This document shows, one piece after another, positions 1 through 9,517 of a stretch of 64,000 nt of DNA. The notes under the pieces were generated by a model. It was not told the origin of the DNA. It made no database searches and was given only the letters and a program-made list of their open reading frames with translations. The stretch comes from Roseibacterium elongatum DSM 19469 (lineage in GTDB: Bacteria > Pseudomonadota > Alphaproteobacteria > Rhodobacterales > Rhodobacteraceae): the NCBI RefSeq assembly GCF_000590925.1, contig NZ_CP004372.1, positions 1,097,001-1,161,000 of the forward strand, read 5' to 3'. Position 1 is the first letter of the stretch. Each line of letters opens with the position of its first letter. Made by a program: the position numbers and the translations under genes.

Positions 1-888
1 CCGAACAAGGGCCATTTCAAGAAGAACGAGGACTGGGACCATATCGATTGGGACGGGATGGAGCCCAAACTGAAGGCCGAGTTCATCGACTTTCTGGTGT
101 CGTCCTGTACCGCCGAGTTCTCGGGCTGTGTCCTTTACAAGGAAATGAAGCGCCGCGGCAACAACGAGGATATCGTCACGCTGTTTCAGTTGATGGCCCG
201 TGACGAGGCGCGCCACGCAGGTTTCATCAACGATGCCCTGCGCGAGGCGGGGATCGCGGTGAACCTGGGCTTTCTGACCCAGAAGAAGAAGTACACGTAC
301 TTCCGGCCCAAGTTCATCTACTACGCCACCTACCTGTCGGAAAAGATCGGCTACGCCCGCTACATCACCATATACCGCCATCTCGAGGCGAACCCCGAAC
401 ATCGGTTTCACCCGATCTTCAAGTGGTTCAAGGAATGGTGCAACGACGAGTTCAGCCATGGCGAAGCCTTTGCCCTGCTGATGAAGACCGACCCCAAACT
501 GACCAGCGGTCTGAACGTCTTGTGGATCAAGTTCTTTCTGACGGCCGTCTACTCCACGATGTATGTGCGCGACCATCAGCGGCCTGCTTTCCATGCCGCG
601 CTGGGGGTCGACCCCGACTGGTATGCACATGAGGTCTTTACCAAGACCTCCGAGATCTCGAAGCAGGTCTTCCCGATCACGCTCGATATCGAGCATCCGC
701 GCTGGCAAAAGGGCCTTGAAGCGCTGCAAAGGGCCAATGCCGATCTCGCCCAAGCCAAGGAAACCGGCAATATCGTCAAGCGTGTGGGTGCAATGACCCG
801 TGCGGCGGCGGCCTTTGTCAGCCTGTTCACCATCCCGGCCATCACCCACCGCGTGCCGGACTCTACCCGGCTGGAGCCTGCCTACTGA
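1..888 (+). CDS. acsF: Mg-protoporphyrin IX monomethyl ester oxidative cyclase, 5'-truncated
   Basis: Aerobic cyclase of bacteriochlorophyll synthesis. It uses O2 to close the isocyclic ring of Mg-protoporphyrin IX monomethyl ester, giving divinyl protochlorophyllide. The frame is open from base 1 (it begins NKGHFKKNEDWD), so the N-terminus lies outside the window; 295 residues are seen and the family is usually about 350. Di-iron ligand motifs are visible: DEARH near 202-216 and DEFSHGE near 445-465. The methionine at 58 is internal, not the start. It is the first visible gene of a forward run, and puhE starts inside its stop codon. The presence of AcsF rather than only BchE implies pigment synthesis under oxic conditions. 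Confidence 0.96.
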   Translation, partial: PNKGHFKKNEDWDHIDWDGMEPKLKAEFIDFLVSSCTAEFSGCVLYKEMKRRGNNEDIVTLFQLMARDEARHAGFINDALREAGIAVNLGFLTQKKKYTYFRPKFIYYATYLSEKIGYARYITIYRHLEANPEHRFHPIFKWFKEWCNDEFSHGEAFALLMKTDPKLTSGLNVLWIKFFLTAVYSTMYVRDHQRPAFHAALGVDPDWYAHEVFTKTSEISKQVFPITLDIEHPRWQKGLEALQRANADLAQAKETGNIVKRVGAMTRAAAAFVSLFTIPAITHRVPDSTRLEPAY

Positions 889-1700
889 TGCTGAGTTCGC
901 CCTGGATCGCGGGCCTTGTCGCCCTGTTTCTCTGGTGGTTCTCCACCGGGGTGATCCTTCTCGCGGTCCGCCGGGCGGATCGCGAGGGCGCACATGCCCG
1001 CCTGTGGTGCGTTCTGATGAACCTGCCCTTCCTCGTCCTCGGGGCGGCCGGGTTTGTCGATACGCTCAACGACACCAGCGTCGCGGGGGCTTATGTGGCC
1101 TTTTTCGCGGCGCTGGCGCTTTGGGGGTGGGTCGAACTGGCGTTTCTGACCGGCGTCATCACCGGGCCTGTCCGCGTTCCGATGCAAGAGGGCCTGCCCG
1201 AGTGGGAGCGGTTCATTCGCGCCTGGGGCACCATCGCCTATCACGAAATGCTGCTTGCCGGGCTTTTCATCGGGATGATCGTGCTGTCTTACGGGGCCGA
1301 GAACCAGTTTGGCCTTTGGACCTTTGCGGTTTTGTTCTTCGCCCGGATCAGCGCCAAGCTGAATCTTTATCTTGGTGTGCGCAAAATCAATGTGGAGTTC
1401 ATCCCCGAACCCCTGAACCATCTTCCCAGCCATTTCCGCACCGCGCGGATGAACTGGCTGTTCCCGATCTCGATCACGGGCCTGAGCTTTGCCGCGGCCT
1501 GTTGGCTGGAACGCATCTGGGCTTCGACGGGGCCGGCGGATACCGTCGGCTTCGCCCTGCTCGCGGCCCTGACCGTTCTGGCACTCCTTGAACACTGGTT
1601 CATGGTGCTGCCGCTGCCGGACGAGAAACTTTGGCGCTGGATGCTACCCGAGCGCCCAACACCAACCCAAGCCATACTGCAGAGCGAGGACGCCCAATGA
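888..1700 (+). CDS. puhE: Photosynthetic complex putative assembly protein PuhE
   Basis: Polytopic membrane protein of 270 residues with about seven hydrophobic segments, matching the PuhE family of the photosynthesis gene cluster. Family members affect assembly of the reaction centre and light-harvesting complexes; the mechanism is not settled. The ATG overlaps the acsF stop (TGATG) and the gene ends overlapping the hemA start (ATGA), so acsF-puhE-hemA are probably translationally coupled. Recognition rests on the whole sequence and on the conserved neighbourhood acsF-puhE-hemA-cycA rather than on a catalytic motif. Confidence 0.9.
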   Translation: MLSSPWIAGLVALFLWWFSTGVILLAVRRADREGAHARLWCVLMNLPFLVLGAAGFVDTLNDTSVAGAYVAFFAALALWGWVELAFLTGVITGPVRVPMQEGLPEWERFIRAWGTIAYHEMLLAGLFIGMIVLSYGAENQFGLWTFAVLFFARISAKLNLYLGVRKINVEFIPEPLNHLPSHFRTARMNWLFPISITGLSFAAACWLERIWASTGPADTVGFALLAALTVLALLEHWFMVLPLPDEKLWRWMLPERPTPTQAILQSEDAQ

Positions 1701-2911
1701 GTTTTGACGTGCTTTTCCAGGCCCAGCTGGATGAACTGAAGGAAGAAGGCAACTATCGCATCTTCGCCGAGCTCGAGCGCCAATGCGGCACGTTTCCCAA
1801 GGTCGTGAACCACCATGACGACGGCAAGCGTGACGTTACGGTCTGGTGCTCGAACGACTATCTCGGCATGGGCCAGAACCCCAAGGTGGTGCAGGCCATG
1901 GTCGACGCGGTGCGCAGCTGCGGCACCGGCGCCGGCGGGACGCGCAACATCTCGGGCAATGCCTGGCACCACAAGCGTCTGGAAGAAGAGTTGGCCGACC
2001 TTCACAACAAGGAAGCCGCCCTGCTCTTCACCTCGGGCTATGTCTCGAACTGGGCCGCCTTGTCGACACTGGGCGCGCGCCTGCCCAACGCGGTGATCCT
2101 CTCGGACGAGTTGAACCATGCCTCGATGATCGAGGGCATCCGCCATTCCCGCGCGCAAAAGGTGATCTGGAAGCATAACGACCCCGAGGATCTGGATCGC
2201 AAGCTGGCCACTCTGCCGGCGAACGCCACCAAGATCGTGGCGTTCGAATCGGTCTACTCGATGGATGGCGATATCGCGCCCATCGCTGAAATCCTCGATG
2301 TCTGCGAAAAGCATGGCGCGATGTCCTATATCGACGAAGTGCACGCGGTCGGCATGTACGGGCCGCGCGGCGGTGGCGTGGCCGAACGCGAGGGTCTGAT
2401 GGATCGCATCACCCTGATCGAGGGCACGCTTGGCAAGGCCTATGGCTGTGTCGGTGGTTACATCACCGGCAGCCACGCGCTGGTCGATTTCGTGCGAAGC
2501 TTTGCCAGCGGCTTCATCTTCACGACCGCCCTGCCGCCGGCCGTCGCCGCCGCAGCCACGACCTCGATCCGGCACCTCAAGGAAAGCTCGTACGAGCGTG
2601 ACATGCAGAAACGGCAGGTTGCGCGCCTGCGGGCGCGGCTGGATGCCGAGGGGATTCCCCATGTGAACAACCCCAGCCACATCATTCCCGTGATGGTGAA
2701 AGACCCGGTCAAATGCCGCATGCTGTCCGATATCCTGATGGATCAGTTCGGCATCTACGTGCAGCCGATCAACTACCCGACCGTGCCCAAGGGAACCGAG
2801 CGCCTGCGCTTCACGCCCGGCCCGCTGCATACCGATGACGATATCGAGTATCTCGTGATGGCCCTGAAAACGCTCTGGAAGCAGTGCGCCATCTCGCATG
2901 CGGTCGCCTGA
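1697..2911 (+). CDS. hemA: 5-aminolevulinate synthase
   Basis: PLP enzyme condensing glycine and succinyl-CoA to 5-aminolevulinate, the first step of tetrapyrrole synthesis in alphaproteobacteria. 404 residues from the ATG at 1697, which overlaps the puhE stop; this fits the usual length of about 405. The PLP lysine is in the TLGKAYGC motif, and the cofactor aspartate motif YIDEVHAVG is present. An in-frame start upstream at 1631 would only add shadow sequence inside puhE. Its place in the photosynthesis cluster suggests this copy serves bacteriochlorophyll supply; a second copy elsewhere in the genome is possible. Confidence 0.97.
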   Translation: MSFDVLFQAQLDELKEEGNYRIFAELERQCGTFPKVVNHHDDGKRDVTVWCSNDYLGMGQNPKVVQAMVDAVRSCGTGAGGTRNISGNAWHHKRLEEELADLHNKEAALLFTSGYVSNWAALSTLGARLPNAVILSDELNHASMIEGIRHSRAQKVIWKHNDPEDLDRKLATLPANATKIVAFESVYSMDGDIAPIAEILDVCEKHGAMSYIDEVHAVGMYGPRGGGVAEREGLMDRITLIEGTLGKAYGCVGGYITGSHALVDFVRSFASGFIFTTALPPAVAAAATTSIRHLKESSYERDMQKRQVARLRARLDAEGIPHVNNPSHIIPVMVKDPVKCRMLSDILMDQFGIYVQPINYPTVPKGTERLRFTPGPLHTDDDIEYLVMALKTLWKQCAISHAVA

Positions 2912-2941
2912 CGCGGTCGGCAATCACGCAAACTTGACGAA

Positions 2942-2970
2942 TAGGGGTGGACCCTGCGGGTCCTCCCCTA
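2942..2970 (+). terminator. Strong hairpin between hemA and cycA
   Basis: Inverted repeat TAGGGG-t-GGACCC, loop TGC, GGGTCC-t-CCCCTA: 12 base pairs interrupted by one T-T mismatch. It lies 30 bases after the hemA stop and 38 bases before the cycA start. It is followed by GTTATAT rather than a long T-run, so it is either a leaky terminator or an mRNA-stabilising element that separates hemA and cycA expression. Confidence 0.5.
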
Positions 2971-3008
2971 GTTATATGCGCTGGGACCGTTTCAGAAGGG
3001 AGACCTAA

Positions 3009-3452
3009 ATGACCCGCAAGATTCTCCTCGCCGCAGCCGCGACCATGCTGGCGGCGCCGGTGGCTTTCGCACAAGATGCCGAACCCACGGGTGACGCACA
3101 GGCCGGCGAAGCCGCCTTTCGTCAGTGTATCGCCTGCCACGTCGTGGTGAATGACGAAGGTGAAACCCTGGCCGGACGCAACGCGCGCACCGGGCCGAAC
3201 CTTTATGGTGTCGTCGGGCGTGCCGCCGGCGTTGTCGAAGATTTCCGCTACTCGGCCGGCCTGCAGGCGCTCGCCGAAAACGAGATCGTCTGGGAAGAAG
3301 AAAACTTCGTCGCCTACGTTCAGGATCCGACCGCCTATATCCGCGAGGCAACCGGCAACAACAGCCTGCGCGGCTCGATGTCGTTCCGCGTGCGCTCGGC
3401 CGATCAGGCGGCTGATCTCTACGCTTACCTGGCCTCGCTTCAGGCCGAGTGA
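3009..3452 (+). CDS. cycA: Cytochrome c2 (periplasmic class I c-type cytochrome)
   Basis: Soluble electron carrier between the cytochrome bc1 complex and the photosynthetic reaction centre or oxidase. 147 residues with a clear signal peptide ending AFA before QDA, a CIACH haem-binding motif, and a GSMSF motif that supplies the distal methionine ligand. The start is preceded by GGGAGACCTAA. It follows hemA by 97 bases as in related photosynthesis clusters, and is followed by a terminator and by the convergent bchO gene. Confidence 0.93.
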   Translation: MTRKILLAAAATMLAAPVAFAQDAEPTGDAQAGEAAFRQCIACHVVVNDEGETLAGRNARTGPNLYGVVGRAAGVVEDFRYSAGLQALAENEIVWEEENFVAYVQDPTAYIREATGNNSLRGSMSFRVRSADQAADLYAYLASLQAE

Positions 3453-3477
3453 CAGGTCCGTACGTCTATGTCGAATG

Positions 3478-3504
3478 GGGCGGTCCCTATCGGGCCGCCC
3501 TTTT
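3478..3504 (+). terminator. Rho-independent terminator of cycA
   Basis: GC-rich stem GGGCGG-t-CCC, loop TATC, GGG-CCGCCC, followed by TTTT, 25 bases after the cycA stop. It lies between the convergent cycA and bchO genes and has the T-run only on the forward strand. Confidence 0.75.
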
Positions 3505-3516
3505 CCGTTCCACCGG

Positions 3517-4377
3517 TCAAACCGTTGCCGGACGCGCAAGGAACTGGTCGATCGCATCCGCGACAGCCTCGGGGGCCTCTTCCTGTGCGATATGGCCCAC
3601 GTCGTTCAGGACCCGCAGCGTGGCGTTTGGCATCAGGCCTGCGGCCCGCTCGGCCACAGCCACTGAAACGGCCTGATCCTGGTCACCATGCAGAAACAGG
3701 GTCGGCACCTCGATGTCCCCCAAGGCACGGTTCAGATCGTTCAGGGACCATTGCGCCATCATCGCCATGGTGCCATCGACGTGGGCCTTACGCTTGATCA
3801 AGCGCTGGTAGACCGCTAGCGCCTCGTCGTCCAACTCGGTTCCGGTTGCACCGATCAGGCCCCGCACCTGCGATGGCGACCCGCTGCTCAGCAGAAATCC
3901 TGTCAGGGGGTTCAGCGCCATGACCCGCGCCATCATCGGAAACAGCCAGCCGGCCGGCCCGCGGAAGTTTTCCAGCGCACCGTTCACGACGACCACACGC
4001 TCGGGCGCCGCCACACCCTGCCGCGCCATTTCCAACGCGATGGCCCCGCCTGCAGAGTGCCCGACGATCATTCTTGGGTTTGCGCCCAGATCGGTCAGCA
4101 AGGCCCCCAGATCCCGCGCCACATCCGACAATCGGGACCGCCCCCGCGGGCTGCGGGTGAACCCGTGCCCCGGCAGGTCGGGAACGATCATATGGAACCG
4201 GTGGTCCAGGAACGGCACCAGCCGGTGCCAACTATGCGCCGAGGCGCCGGCACCATGCAGGAAAAGCACGTCTTCGCCGGTGCCGAAGGTTTGAATATGC
4301 CACCGATGCGGCGATACCGGCACGATCCGACTGGCCCCGCGGTGGGGCCAATCCTCGGGCGGGATCGGCGCCGTCAT
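3517..4377 (-). CDS. bchO: BchO, alpha/beta-hydrolase of the Mg-chelatase operon
   Basis: 286-residue alpha/beta-hydrolase. The oxyanion motif FLHGAGASAHSW lies near the N-terminus, the nucleophile elbow is GHSAGG, and a late DVGH supplies the likely catalytic histidine. BchO is encoded with Mg-chelatase in many purple bacteria; its exact role in Mg-protoporphyrin formation is unresolved. The start is the ATG at 4377, which overlaps the bchD stop as ATGA. A longer in-frame extension upstream lies wholly inside bchD and is rejected. It is the last gene of the reverse operon crtA-bchI-bchD-bchO. Confidence 0.9.
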   Translation of the reverse strand: MTAPIPPEDWPHRGASRIVPVSPHRWHIQTFGTGEDVLFLHGAGASAHSWHRLVPFLDHRFHMIVPDLPGHGFTRSPRGRSRLSDVARDLGALLTDLGANPRMIVGHSAGGAIALEMARQGVAAPERVVVVNGALENFRGPAGWLFPMMARVMALNPLTGFLLSSGSPSQVRGLIGATGTELDDEALAVYQRLIKRKAHVDGTMAMMAQWSLNDLNRALGDIEVPTLFLHGDQDQAVSVAVAERAAGLMPNATLRVLNDVGHIAQEEAPEAVADAIDQFLARPATV

Positions 4378-6077
4378 GCCGGGTCCAGCGCCGTCTCGAC
4401 GGCGGCCGAGACCGCTTGCGCATCGGCTCGCGGCAGCGGCAGGTAGGGAACCCCCATTTCGCGCGCGAGCCCATCCAGCCCGCGCGTCGGCCTGAGGCCG
4501 GTGTCGATCACCAGCCCCGGCATGCCGCGCGACCGCAGCGCCCGCGCCATCAAGGTGGCATCTTCTGCGGCCTTGACGCGGTCGGCCGTGCCCGACAGAT
4601 CGACATTGGCGCGCCCATCCGTCAGCAAGGCCACCGAAGGCGTCAGCCCCTTGCTGCGCGCAAGATCGGCCAGATCGAGGGCAGATTTCAGCCCTGAGGC
4701 CAGCGGTGTGCCGCCCCCGCCCGGCAGCTGGGCAAGACGACGCTTTGTCTGCACGAGCGATCGTGTGGGCGGCAACAGCACCTCGGCCCCATCGCCACGG
4801 AACGCCACCAACGCCACATGATCGCGGCGCGAATAGGCTTCGGCCAAAAGCAACTCGATCGCACCCTTGGTTTCGGCAAGGCGGGCCAACGCCGACGAGC
4901 CCGAGGCATCGACGACGAATATGATCGCCCGATCCGATTTTTCCTCGAACTGTCGGATCCGGATATCGGACATGCGGACATGAATACGGTCGTCTATCCC
5001 CGTGGCGCGCCGTCTGAGCGGTTGCCACGGGGCGGCTGCGCGCAAGGTCGAGACAAGGTCGACGCGGGCCTCGCCGCCCATGCGCCCGGCGCGCGACGGC
5101 ATCGGGCGCCCGCGACGGTTTCCCTTTTTCGACGCGCCTGAGCCGCTGGCCCCCGGCGCGTTGCGCGCCGCACGTCCGGCCTCGAGCCGCGCCAAAAGGT
5201 CCGGCGGGAGCATGGCCTTGGCGGCTTCGAGCAGGATCTCGGTGGGCAGGGGCGGGGTGTCGTCTTCGTCGGACTCGTCCTCGGCGGTGTCATCCGGCGC
5301 TTCGGGTTCCGGCTGATCCTCGGGGGCCTCGGCCTCTTCCGGGGGGGCTTCGGGGAATTGGGTGGCCCTCGGGGCAAGGACCAACTCGATCGCCGTGATG
5401 AGATCGGGTTCGTCCACCTCGGTTTCGCCCGAAAGCGCCGCCGAGGCGCGCGCCACCGCAAGCGCCTGCAACGGGGCCCGCAACGACAAGACACCAAGGC
5501 GCATGGCCACCTCGGCCAGCTCGGACACTGCCGTGTCCGGCACGGTCACCTTTGGCAAGAGACGCCGTGCCTCGACCAAGGCGTCAGTGTCGATGGCAAG
5601 GTCCGGGGCATCCGACAGACGCTGGTCGCCGAGGTCAAGATGAATGGCCAGACGGTCGGCCAGGGCGGGCGCGAGGGTTTCGTCGGGGCTGGCGCCTTCG
5701 TCCAGCGCGACAAGCGACAAGCCACGATCGGCATCCAGGGCGCCGGCCAGACGCGCCGCAAGGCCGGGCTTGGCCCTTTCGGCCATCGGCAACACCAGCA
5801 TTCCCGGCGTTTCCAGCAAGCCGCGCGTCCTGGTCAATGTGCCGCTGTCCAGCGTTGCCGCCAGGTCGACCCCGCCGAAAAGGGCATCGTCCCCGATATT
5901 GGGGTGCAGGCGCCGCACCTGGTGGCCGCGCAAGGCAAGGTCCAGACCGGCAAGAAAACGGTCGCGCACGGGCCCGACCCGCGCACGCAACCAGATCCCC
6001 CCCATGGCCGAGGGGCAGAGCGCGAAACAGGCCAGCGCCAGATTGGCCCTCTGCCAGCGCTCTTCGCCGGTGCTCAC
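4374..6077 (-). CDS. bchD: Magnesium chelatase subunit D
   Basis: 567 residues. The N-terminal AAA-like domain lacks a Walker A lysine. An acidic, proline-rich linker follows at about residues 240-278, then a C-terminal von Willebrand A domain with the MIDAS motif DASGS near residue 388. BchD pairs with BchI to form the ATP-driven ring that loads Mg2+ into protoporphyrin IX on BchH. I chose the GTG start at 6077 because it overlaps the bchI stop (GTGA) and gives [15 protein letters not shown], the expected N-terminus. The gene ends in an ATGA overlap with bchO. Confidence 0.95.
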   Translation of the reverse strand: MSTGEERWQRANLALACFALCPSAMGGIWLRARVGPVRDRFLAGLDLALRGHQVRRLHPNIGDDALFGGVDLAATLDSGTLTRTRGLLETPGMLVLPMAERAKPGLAARLAGALDADRGLSLVALDEGASPDETLAPALADRLAIHLDLGDQRLSDAPDLAIDTDALVEARRLLPKVTVPDTAVSELAEVAMRLGVLSLRAPLQALAVARASAALSGETEVDEPDLITAIELVLAPRATQFPEAPPEEAEAPEDQPEPEAPDDTAEDESDEDDTPPLPTEILLEAAKAMLPPDLLARLEAGRAARNAPGASGSGASKKGNRRGRPMPSRAGRMGGEARVDLVSTLRAAAPWQPLRRRATGIDDRIHVRMSDIRIRQFEEKSDRAIIFVVDASGSSALARLAETKGAIELLLAEAYSRRDHVALVAFRGDGAEVLLPPTRSLVQTKRRLAQLPGGGGTPLASGLKSALDLADLARSKGLTPSVALLTDGRANVDLSGTADRVKAAEDATLMARALRSRGMPGLVIDTGLRPTRGLDGLAREMGVPYLPLPRADAQAVSAAVETALDPA

Positions 6078-7093
6078 GCCAAAACCTCCTCCACGGTGCG
6101 GGTGACCCGCGTCGTGGTGCCGGCCTCGTCCAGCGGGTCGCGCCGCAGACGGTGGCGCAGGGCGCTGGGCGCAACGCGCCGCACATGGTCGCGCGTCACG
6201 GCCGGATCGCCCTCGAACGCGGCCAGGGCGCGCGCGGCGCGCAGAAGGGTCAACTCGCCCCGCAGCCCGTCCGAGCCGAGCGCGATACACAGCTCGGCAC
6301 AATCGCGCAGGATACTGTCATCGGCATCGACGCGGGCCAGCGCATCGCGTGCGGTCACGATCTGGGCGCGCAGGGCCATGTCGGCATCGTGCCATTCGGC
6401 GAGGAAGCCGGTCTGATCGCGGTCATAGGCGTCGCGTCGGCGGATCACGTCGATCCGGGTGTCGATGTCCTTGGGGCTTTCGACCTCGACCGACAGGCCG
6501 AAACGGTCCAGCAATTGGGGGCGCAGTTCACCCTCTTCGGGGTTGCCCGATCCGACAAGCACAAAGCGCGCGGCATGGCGGATGGACAGGCCCTCGCGTT
6601 CGACCACGTTCTGGCCCGATTGCGCCACGTCCAGCAGCAGGTCGACAAGGTGATCCTCAAGCAGGTTGACCTCGTCGATATAAAGATACCCGCGGTTCGC
6701 CTTGGCCAGCAGGCCGGGTTCGAACGCCTTTTCGCCGTGGGTCAGGGCCTTTTCGATATCGAGGGCGCCAACCACGCGGTCCTCGGTGGCGCCAAGGGGC
6801 AGGTCCACCACGGGCGTGGGCTTTTCGACGATGGAATGGTCATGCACCTGCGCCCAGTCCGGCACGTCGGCCTCGGTGACCGAGTTGACCGGGCACCCGG
6901 CGACGGCCTTGATCGGCGGCAGCAGGGCGGCCAGGCCGCGCACGGCGGTGGATTTGCCGGTGCCACGGTCACCGAAAACGAGCACACCGCCGATACCGGG
7001 GTCGATGGCTGTGAGGATCATGGCCAGTTTCATATCGTCCTGGCCAACGATGGCGGAAAACGGGAAGGGGCCCGTCGTCGCGGGTTCGGTCAT
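6074..7093 (-). CDS. bchI: Magnesium chelatase ATPase subunit I
   Basis: 339-residue AAA+ ATPase. Walker [10 protein letters not shown] and Walker [11 protein letters not shown] are intact, and the N-terminal FPFSAIVGQ is typical of the family. It drives Mg2+ insertion together with BchD and BchH. The ATG at 7093 overlaps the crtA stop (ATGA); an upstream in-frame arginine-rich extension lies in crtA and is not coding. Four-base overlaps on both sides indicate one mRNA with coupled translation of crtA, bchI, bchD and bchO. Confidence 0.97.
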   Translation of the reverse strand: MTEPATTGPFPFSAIVGQDDMKLAMILTAIDPGIGGVLVFGDRGTGKSTAVRGLAALLPPIKAVAGCPVNSVTEADVPDWAQVHDHSIVEKPTPVVDLPLGATEDRVVGALDIEKALTHGEKAFEPGLLAKANRGYLYIDEVNLLEDHLVDLLLDVAQSGQNVVEREGLSIRHAARFVLVGSGNPEEGELRPQLLDRFGLSVEVESPKDIDTRIDVIRRRDAYDRDQTGFLAEWHDADMALRAQIVTARDALARVDADDSILRDCAELCIALGSDGLRGELTLLRAARALAAFEGDPAVTRDHVRRVAPSALRHRLRRDPLDEAGTTTRVTRTVEEVLA

Positions 7094-7830
7094 TCTGCGG
7101 CTACCTCTATTGGGTTTGGCGTTGCGGTCTGCGGCACTTCGGTCAGGTTGGGGGTCTGTCCCTCCCATTCGCCTTCTACGGCGTCGACGCGAAACCGCGC
7201 GTAAAGCTCTTCCTTGAACCATTGGCCGTCGCGGACGGCCTTGATGGCCCGTGCATGTGGCCCGTCATGGCGGGCGAATTCGGCCATGGTGCGCTTGTTG
7301 GGCCAGATCGAGAAGGTGACCTGCTGAACCCAAGGCACTTCGCCGATGCCAATCTTGAACATGACGTTCGGATCCTTGCCGACCACGTCGGAAATATTGG
7401 GCACCTGTCCCCAGAACTTCAGCGCCACCTTGGGCTTTACCGTGGCGCGGGTCAACGCGGCGATCGGTTCCCCGACTTCGATATCCTGCGGCTCGAAGGG
7501 CTCGACCCCCGCCCATTTTCCGCGTGCGCTGGCCGGCGTCAGAAAGATGGTCAGCGCCTCGTCGGCTACCTCGCGGTAGCGCCGGAAAACGCGTTGGCCA
7601 TGCATCGCGCGGCGGGCGGCATCGTGGTCGGGCCAGGTGGCCAGAATCGCGTAGACAGCGGTGTTCGGGATCGGCGTGAACCCTTCGCCCGAGCCCGAAC
7701 CGCACAGTTTGAACGTCTGCAGGTCCGGCACCGCCCTGAGGGCGAATCGGGCGCTCGCCATTTGCCCAAAGGCCCACAGACGCGAAGGGATGGAGTTGAA
7801 ACGAAAGAAACTGAGGGTCACGGATTGCAT
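7090..7830 (-). CDS. crtA: Spheroidene monooxygenase
   Basis: 246 residues matching CrtA, which adds the keto group to spheroidene (giving spheroidenone) under oxygen. The sequence starts [13 protein letters not shown] and contains the family-typical [20 protein letters not shown] stretch. The start ATG at 7830 has TAGGAG seven bases upstream. It is the first gene of the reverse operon, read from the control region shared with crtI. Its presence predicts spheroidenone-type carotenoids, although crtC, crtD, crtE and crtF are not in this window. Confidence 0.94.
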   Translation of the reverse strand: MQSVTLSFFRFNSIPSRLWAFGQMASARFALRAVPDLQTFKLCGSGSGEGFTPIPNTAVYAILATWPDHDAARRAMHGQRVFRRYREVADEALTIFLTPASARGKWAGVEPFEPQDIEVGEPIAALTRATVKPKVALKFWGQVPNISDVVGKDPNVMFKIGIGEVPWVQQVTFSIWPNKRTMAEFARHDGPHARAIKAVRDGQWFKEELYARFRVDAVEGEWEGQTPNLTEVPQTATPNPIEVAAE

Positions 7831-7845
7831 GGTCAAACTCCTACG

Positions 7846-7863
7846 TGTCAACTTATCTTGACA
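7846..7863. promoter_or_regulatory. PpsR/CrtJ-type operator, crtA side
   Basis: Palindrome TGTCAACTTATCTTGACA, matching TGT-N12-ACA with extended TGTCAA/TTGACA arms. It sits 16 bases upstream of the crtA start codon. PpsR/CrtJ represses bch and crt genes in the presence of oxygen in purple bacteria. Assignment is from consensus and context. Confidence 0.8.
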
Positions 7864-7932
7864 CATTTGTCGCGGCAATTGAAGCGGGTTTCCCGGACCC
7901 AAGCCTTGGCAAAAGCGCGCAGTATCACGTAT

Positions 7933-7950
7933 TGTCAATCTGACTGGACA
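7933..7950. promoter_or_regulatory. PpsR/CrtJ-type operator, crtI side
   Basis: Second TGT-N12-ACA palindrome (TGTCAATCTGACTGGACA), 17 bases before the crtI start. Its left arm is the full TGTCAA; the right arm keeps only ACA. It lies 87 bases (about eight helical turns) from the first site, an arrangement that allows cooperative binding across the divergent crtA-crtI region. Confidence 0.72.
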
Positions 7951-7966
7951 GTATGAGGCAAAGGCC

Positions 7967-9517
7967 ATGAGCGACCATTCCCTTCCCTCCGAACCGTCAC
8001 GCGCCATCGTCATAGGCGCGGGTCTGGGCGGGTTGTCAGCCGCAATGCGCCTTGGCGCAAAGGGGTATGAGGTGACGGTGATCGACCGCCTCGACCGGCC
8101 CGGCGGACGGGGGTCGTCGATTACCCAGAACGGGCATCGTTTCGACCTTGGGCCGACCATCGTGACGGTGCCGCAGGTCTTCCGCCAGCTTTGGCAGGAA
8201 TGCGGGCGCGATTTCGACAAGGATGTCGACCTGCGCCCCGTCGATCCATATTACGAGATCCGCTGGGATGACGGCAGCCATTTTGCCGTGCGTCAGGACG
8301 AAGACGCCATGATCGAAGAGGTGCGCCGCCTCTCTCCCGATGACGTGCCGGGCTACAAGAGGTTCCTCAAGGACAGCGAAGCGCGATACCAATTCGGCTT
8401 CGAAGGGATGGGCCGGCGCCCCATGAACAAGCTGATGGACCTGATCAAGGAGCTGCCCGGTTTCGTCCGGCTGCGCGCCGATCGGTCGGTCTTTGGTCAT
8501 GCCGCGGCCCGCGTCCGTGACCCGCGCCTGCGCATGGCGTTGAGTTTTCATCCGCTGTTCATTGGCGGCGATCCGGTCAACGTCACCTCGATGTACATTC
8601 TGGTCAGCCACCTCGAAAAGGAATTCGGGGTGCATTACGCCATGGGCGGCGTGCAGGCGATGGCCGATGCCATGGTCGGCGTGATCAAGGACCAGGGCGG
8701 CCAGATCCTTCAAGGGGCCGAGGTGGACGAGATCACGACCCAAGGTGAACGTGCCACCGGCGTCATTCTCAAGGACGGGCGCAGTATGACCGCCGATATC
8801 GTGGTGTCGAATGCCGATCCGGGCACGACCTATGACAAGCTGTTGCGAAAACGGACCAAGTGGCGCTGGACACCGGAAAAGCTGAACAAGGCGCGGTGGT
8901 CGATGGGCCTGTTCGTCTGGTATTTCGGCACCAAGGGCACGCGCGACATGTGGCCCGATATCGGGCACCACACCATCCTCAACAGCCCGCGCTACCGGGC
9001 CCTGCTGCACGACATCTTCATCAAGCAGAAGCTGGCCGATGACATGTCGGTCTACCTGCACCGTCCGACGGTGACCGACCCCAGCGCCGCCCCCGAAGGC
9101 GACGACACCTTTTACCTGCTGTCGCCGGTGCCGAACCTGCATGGTCCCAATGCCGTCAACTGGCAGGAGATGCAGGAAAGCTATCGCCAGAAGGTCGCCC
9201 GTGTCCTCGATCAAAAACTGATCCCGGGATTCGAAGAACGCCTTTCGGCCAGCGAGATCTTCACGCCGGAAACCTTCGGAACGCGCTATCTTGCGCCACA
9301 TGGGTCGGGGTTCAGCCTGGAACCTCGGATTTTCCAGTCGGCCTGGTTCCGCCCGCACAATATCTCGGAAGAGTTGGAAAACCTTTTCCTTGTGGGCGCG
9401 GGCACGCATCCCGGCGCCGGTATTCCATCGGTGGTCACCTCGTCCGAGGTATTGACGCAGCTTGTGCCGGATGCCCCGAAGCCGATCAGCACCCCGGTCA
9501 AGGTCGCGGCCGAATGA
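7967..9517 (+). CDS. crtI: Phytoene desaturase
   Basis: 516-residue FAD-dependent desaturase that converts phytoene to neurosporene or lycopene. The N-terminal dinucleotide-binding motif VIGAGLGGLSAAMRLGAKG is followed by RPGGRG, and the C-terminal carotenoid-desaturase signature GAGTHPGAGIPSV is present. It starts 17 bases after a PpsR-type operator with GAGGCAAAGGCC ahead of the ATG. It overlaps crtB by four bases (ATGA). Confidence 0.97.
   Translation: MSDHSLPSEPSRAIVIGAGLGGLSAAMRLGAKGYEVTVIDRLDRPGGRGSSITQNGHRFDLGPTIVTVPQVFRQLWQECGRDFDKDVDLRPVDPYYEIRWDDGSHFAVRQDEDAMIEEVRRLSPDDVPGYKRFLKDSEARYQFGFEGMGRRPMNKLMDLIKELPGFVRLRADRSVFGHAAARVRDPRLRMALSFHPLFIGGDPVNVTSMYILVSHLEKEFGVHYAMGGVQAMADAMVGVIKDQGGQILQGAEVDEITTQGERATGVILKDGRSMTADIVVSNADPGTTYDKLLRKRTKWRWTPEKLNKARWSMGLFVWYFGTKGTRDMWPDIGHHTILNSPRYRALLHDIFIKQKLADDMSVYLHRPTVTDPSAAPEGDDTFYLLSPVPNLHGPNAVNWQEMQESYRQKVARVLDQKLIPGFEERLSASEIFTPETFGTRYLAPHGSGFSLEPRIFQSAWFRPHNISEELENLFLVGAGTHPGAGIPSVVTSSEVLTQLVPDAPKPISTPVKVAAE

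Noticed and set aside
1367..2923. Long reverse open frame of 518 codons opposite hemA and puhE
   Set aside because: It is antisense to well-conserved hemA; composition is a mirror of the real gene and no family is recognisable. High GC makes such antisense frames common.
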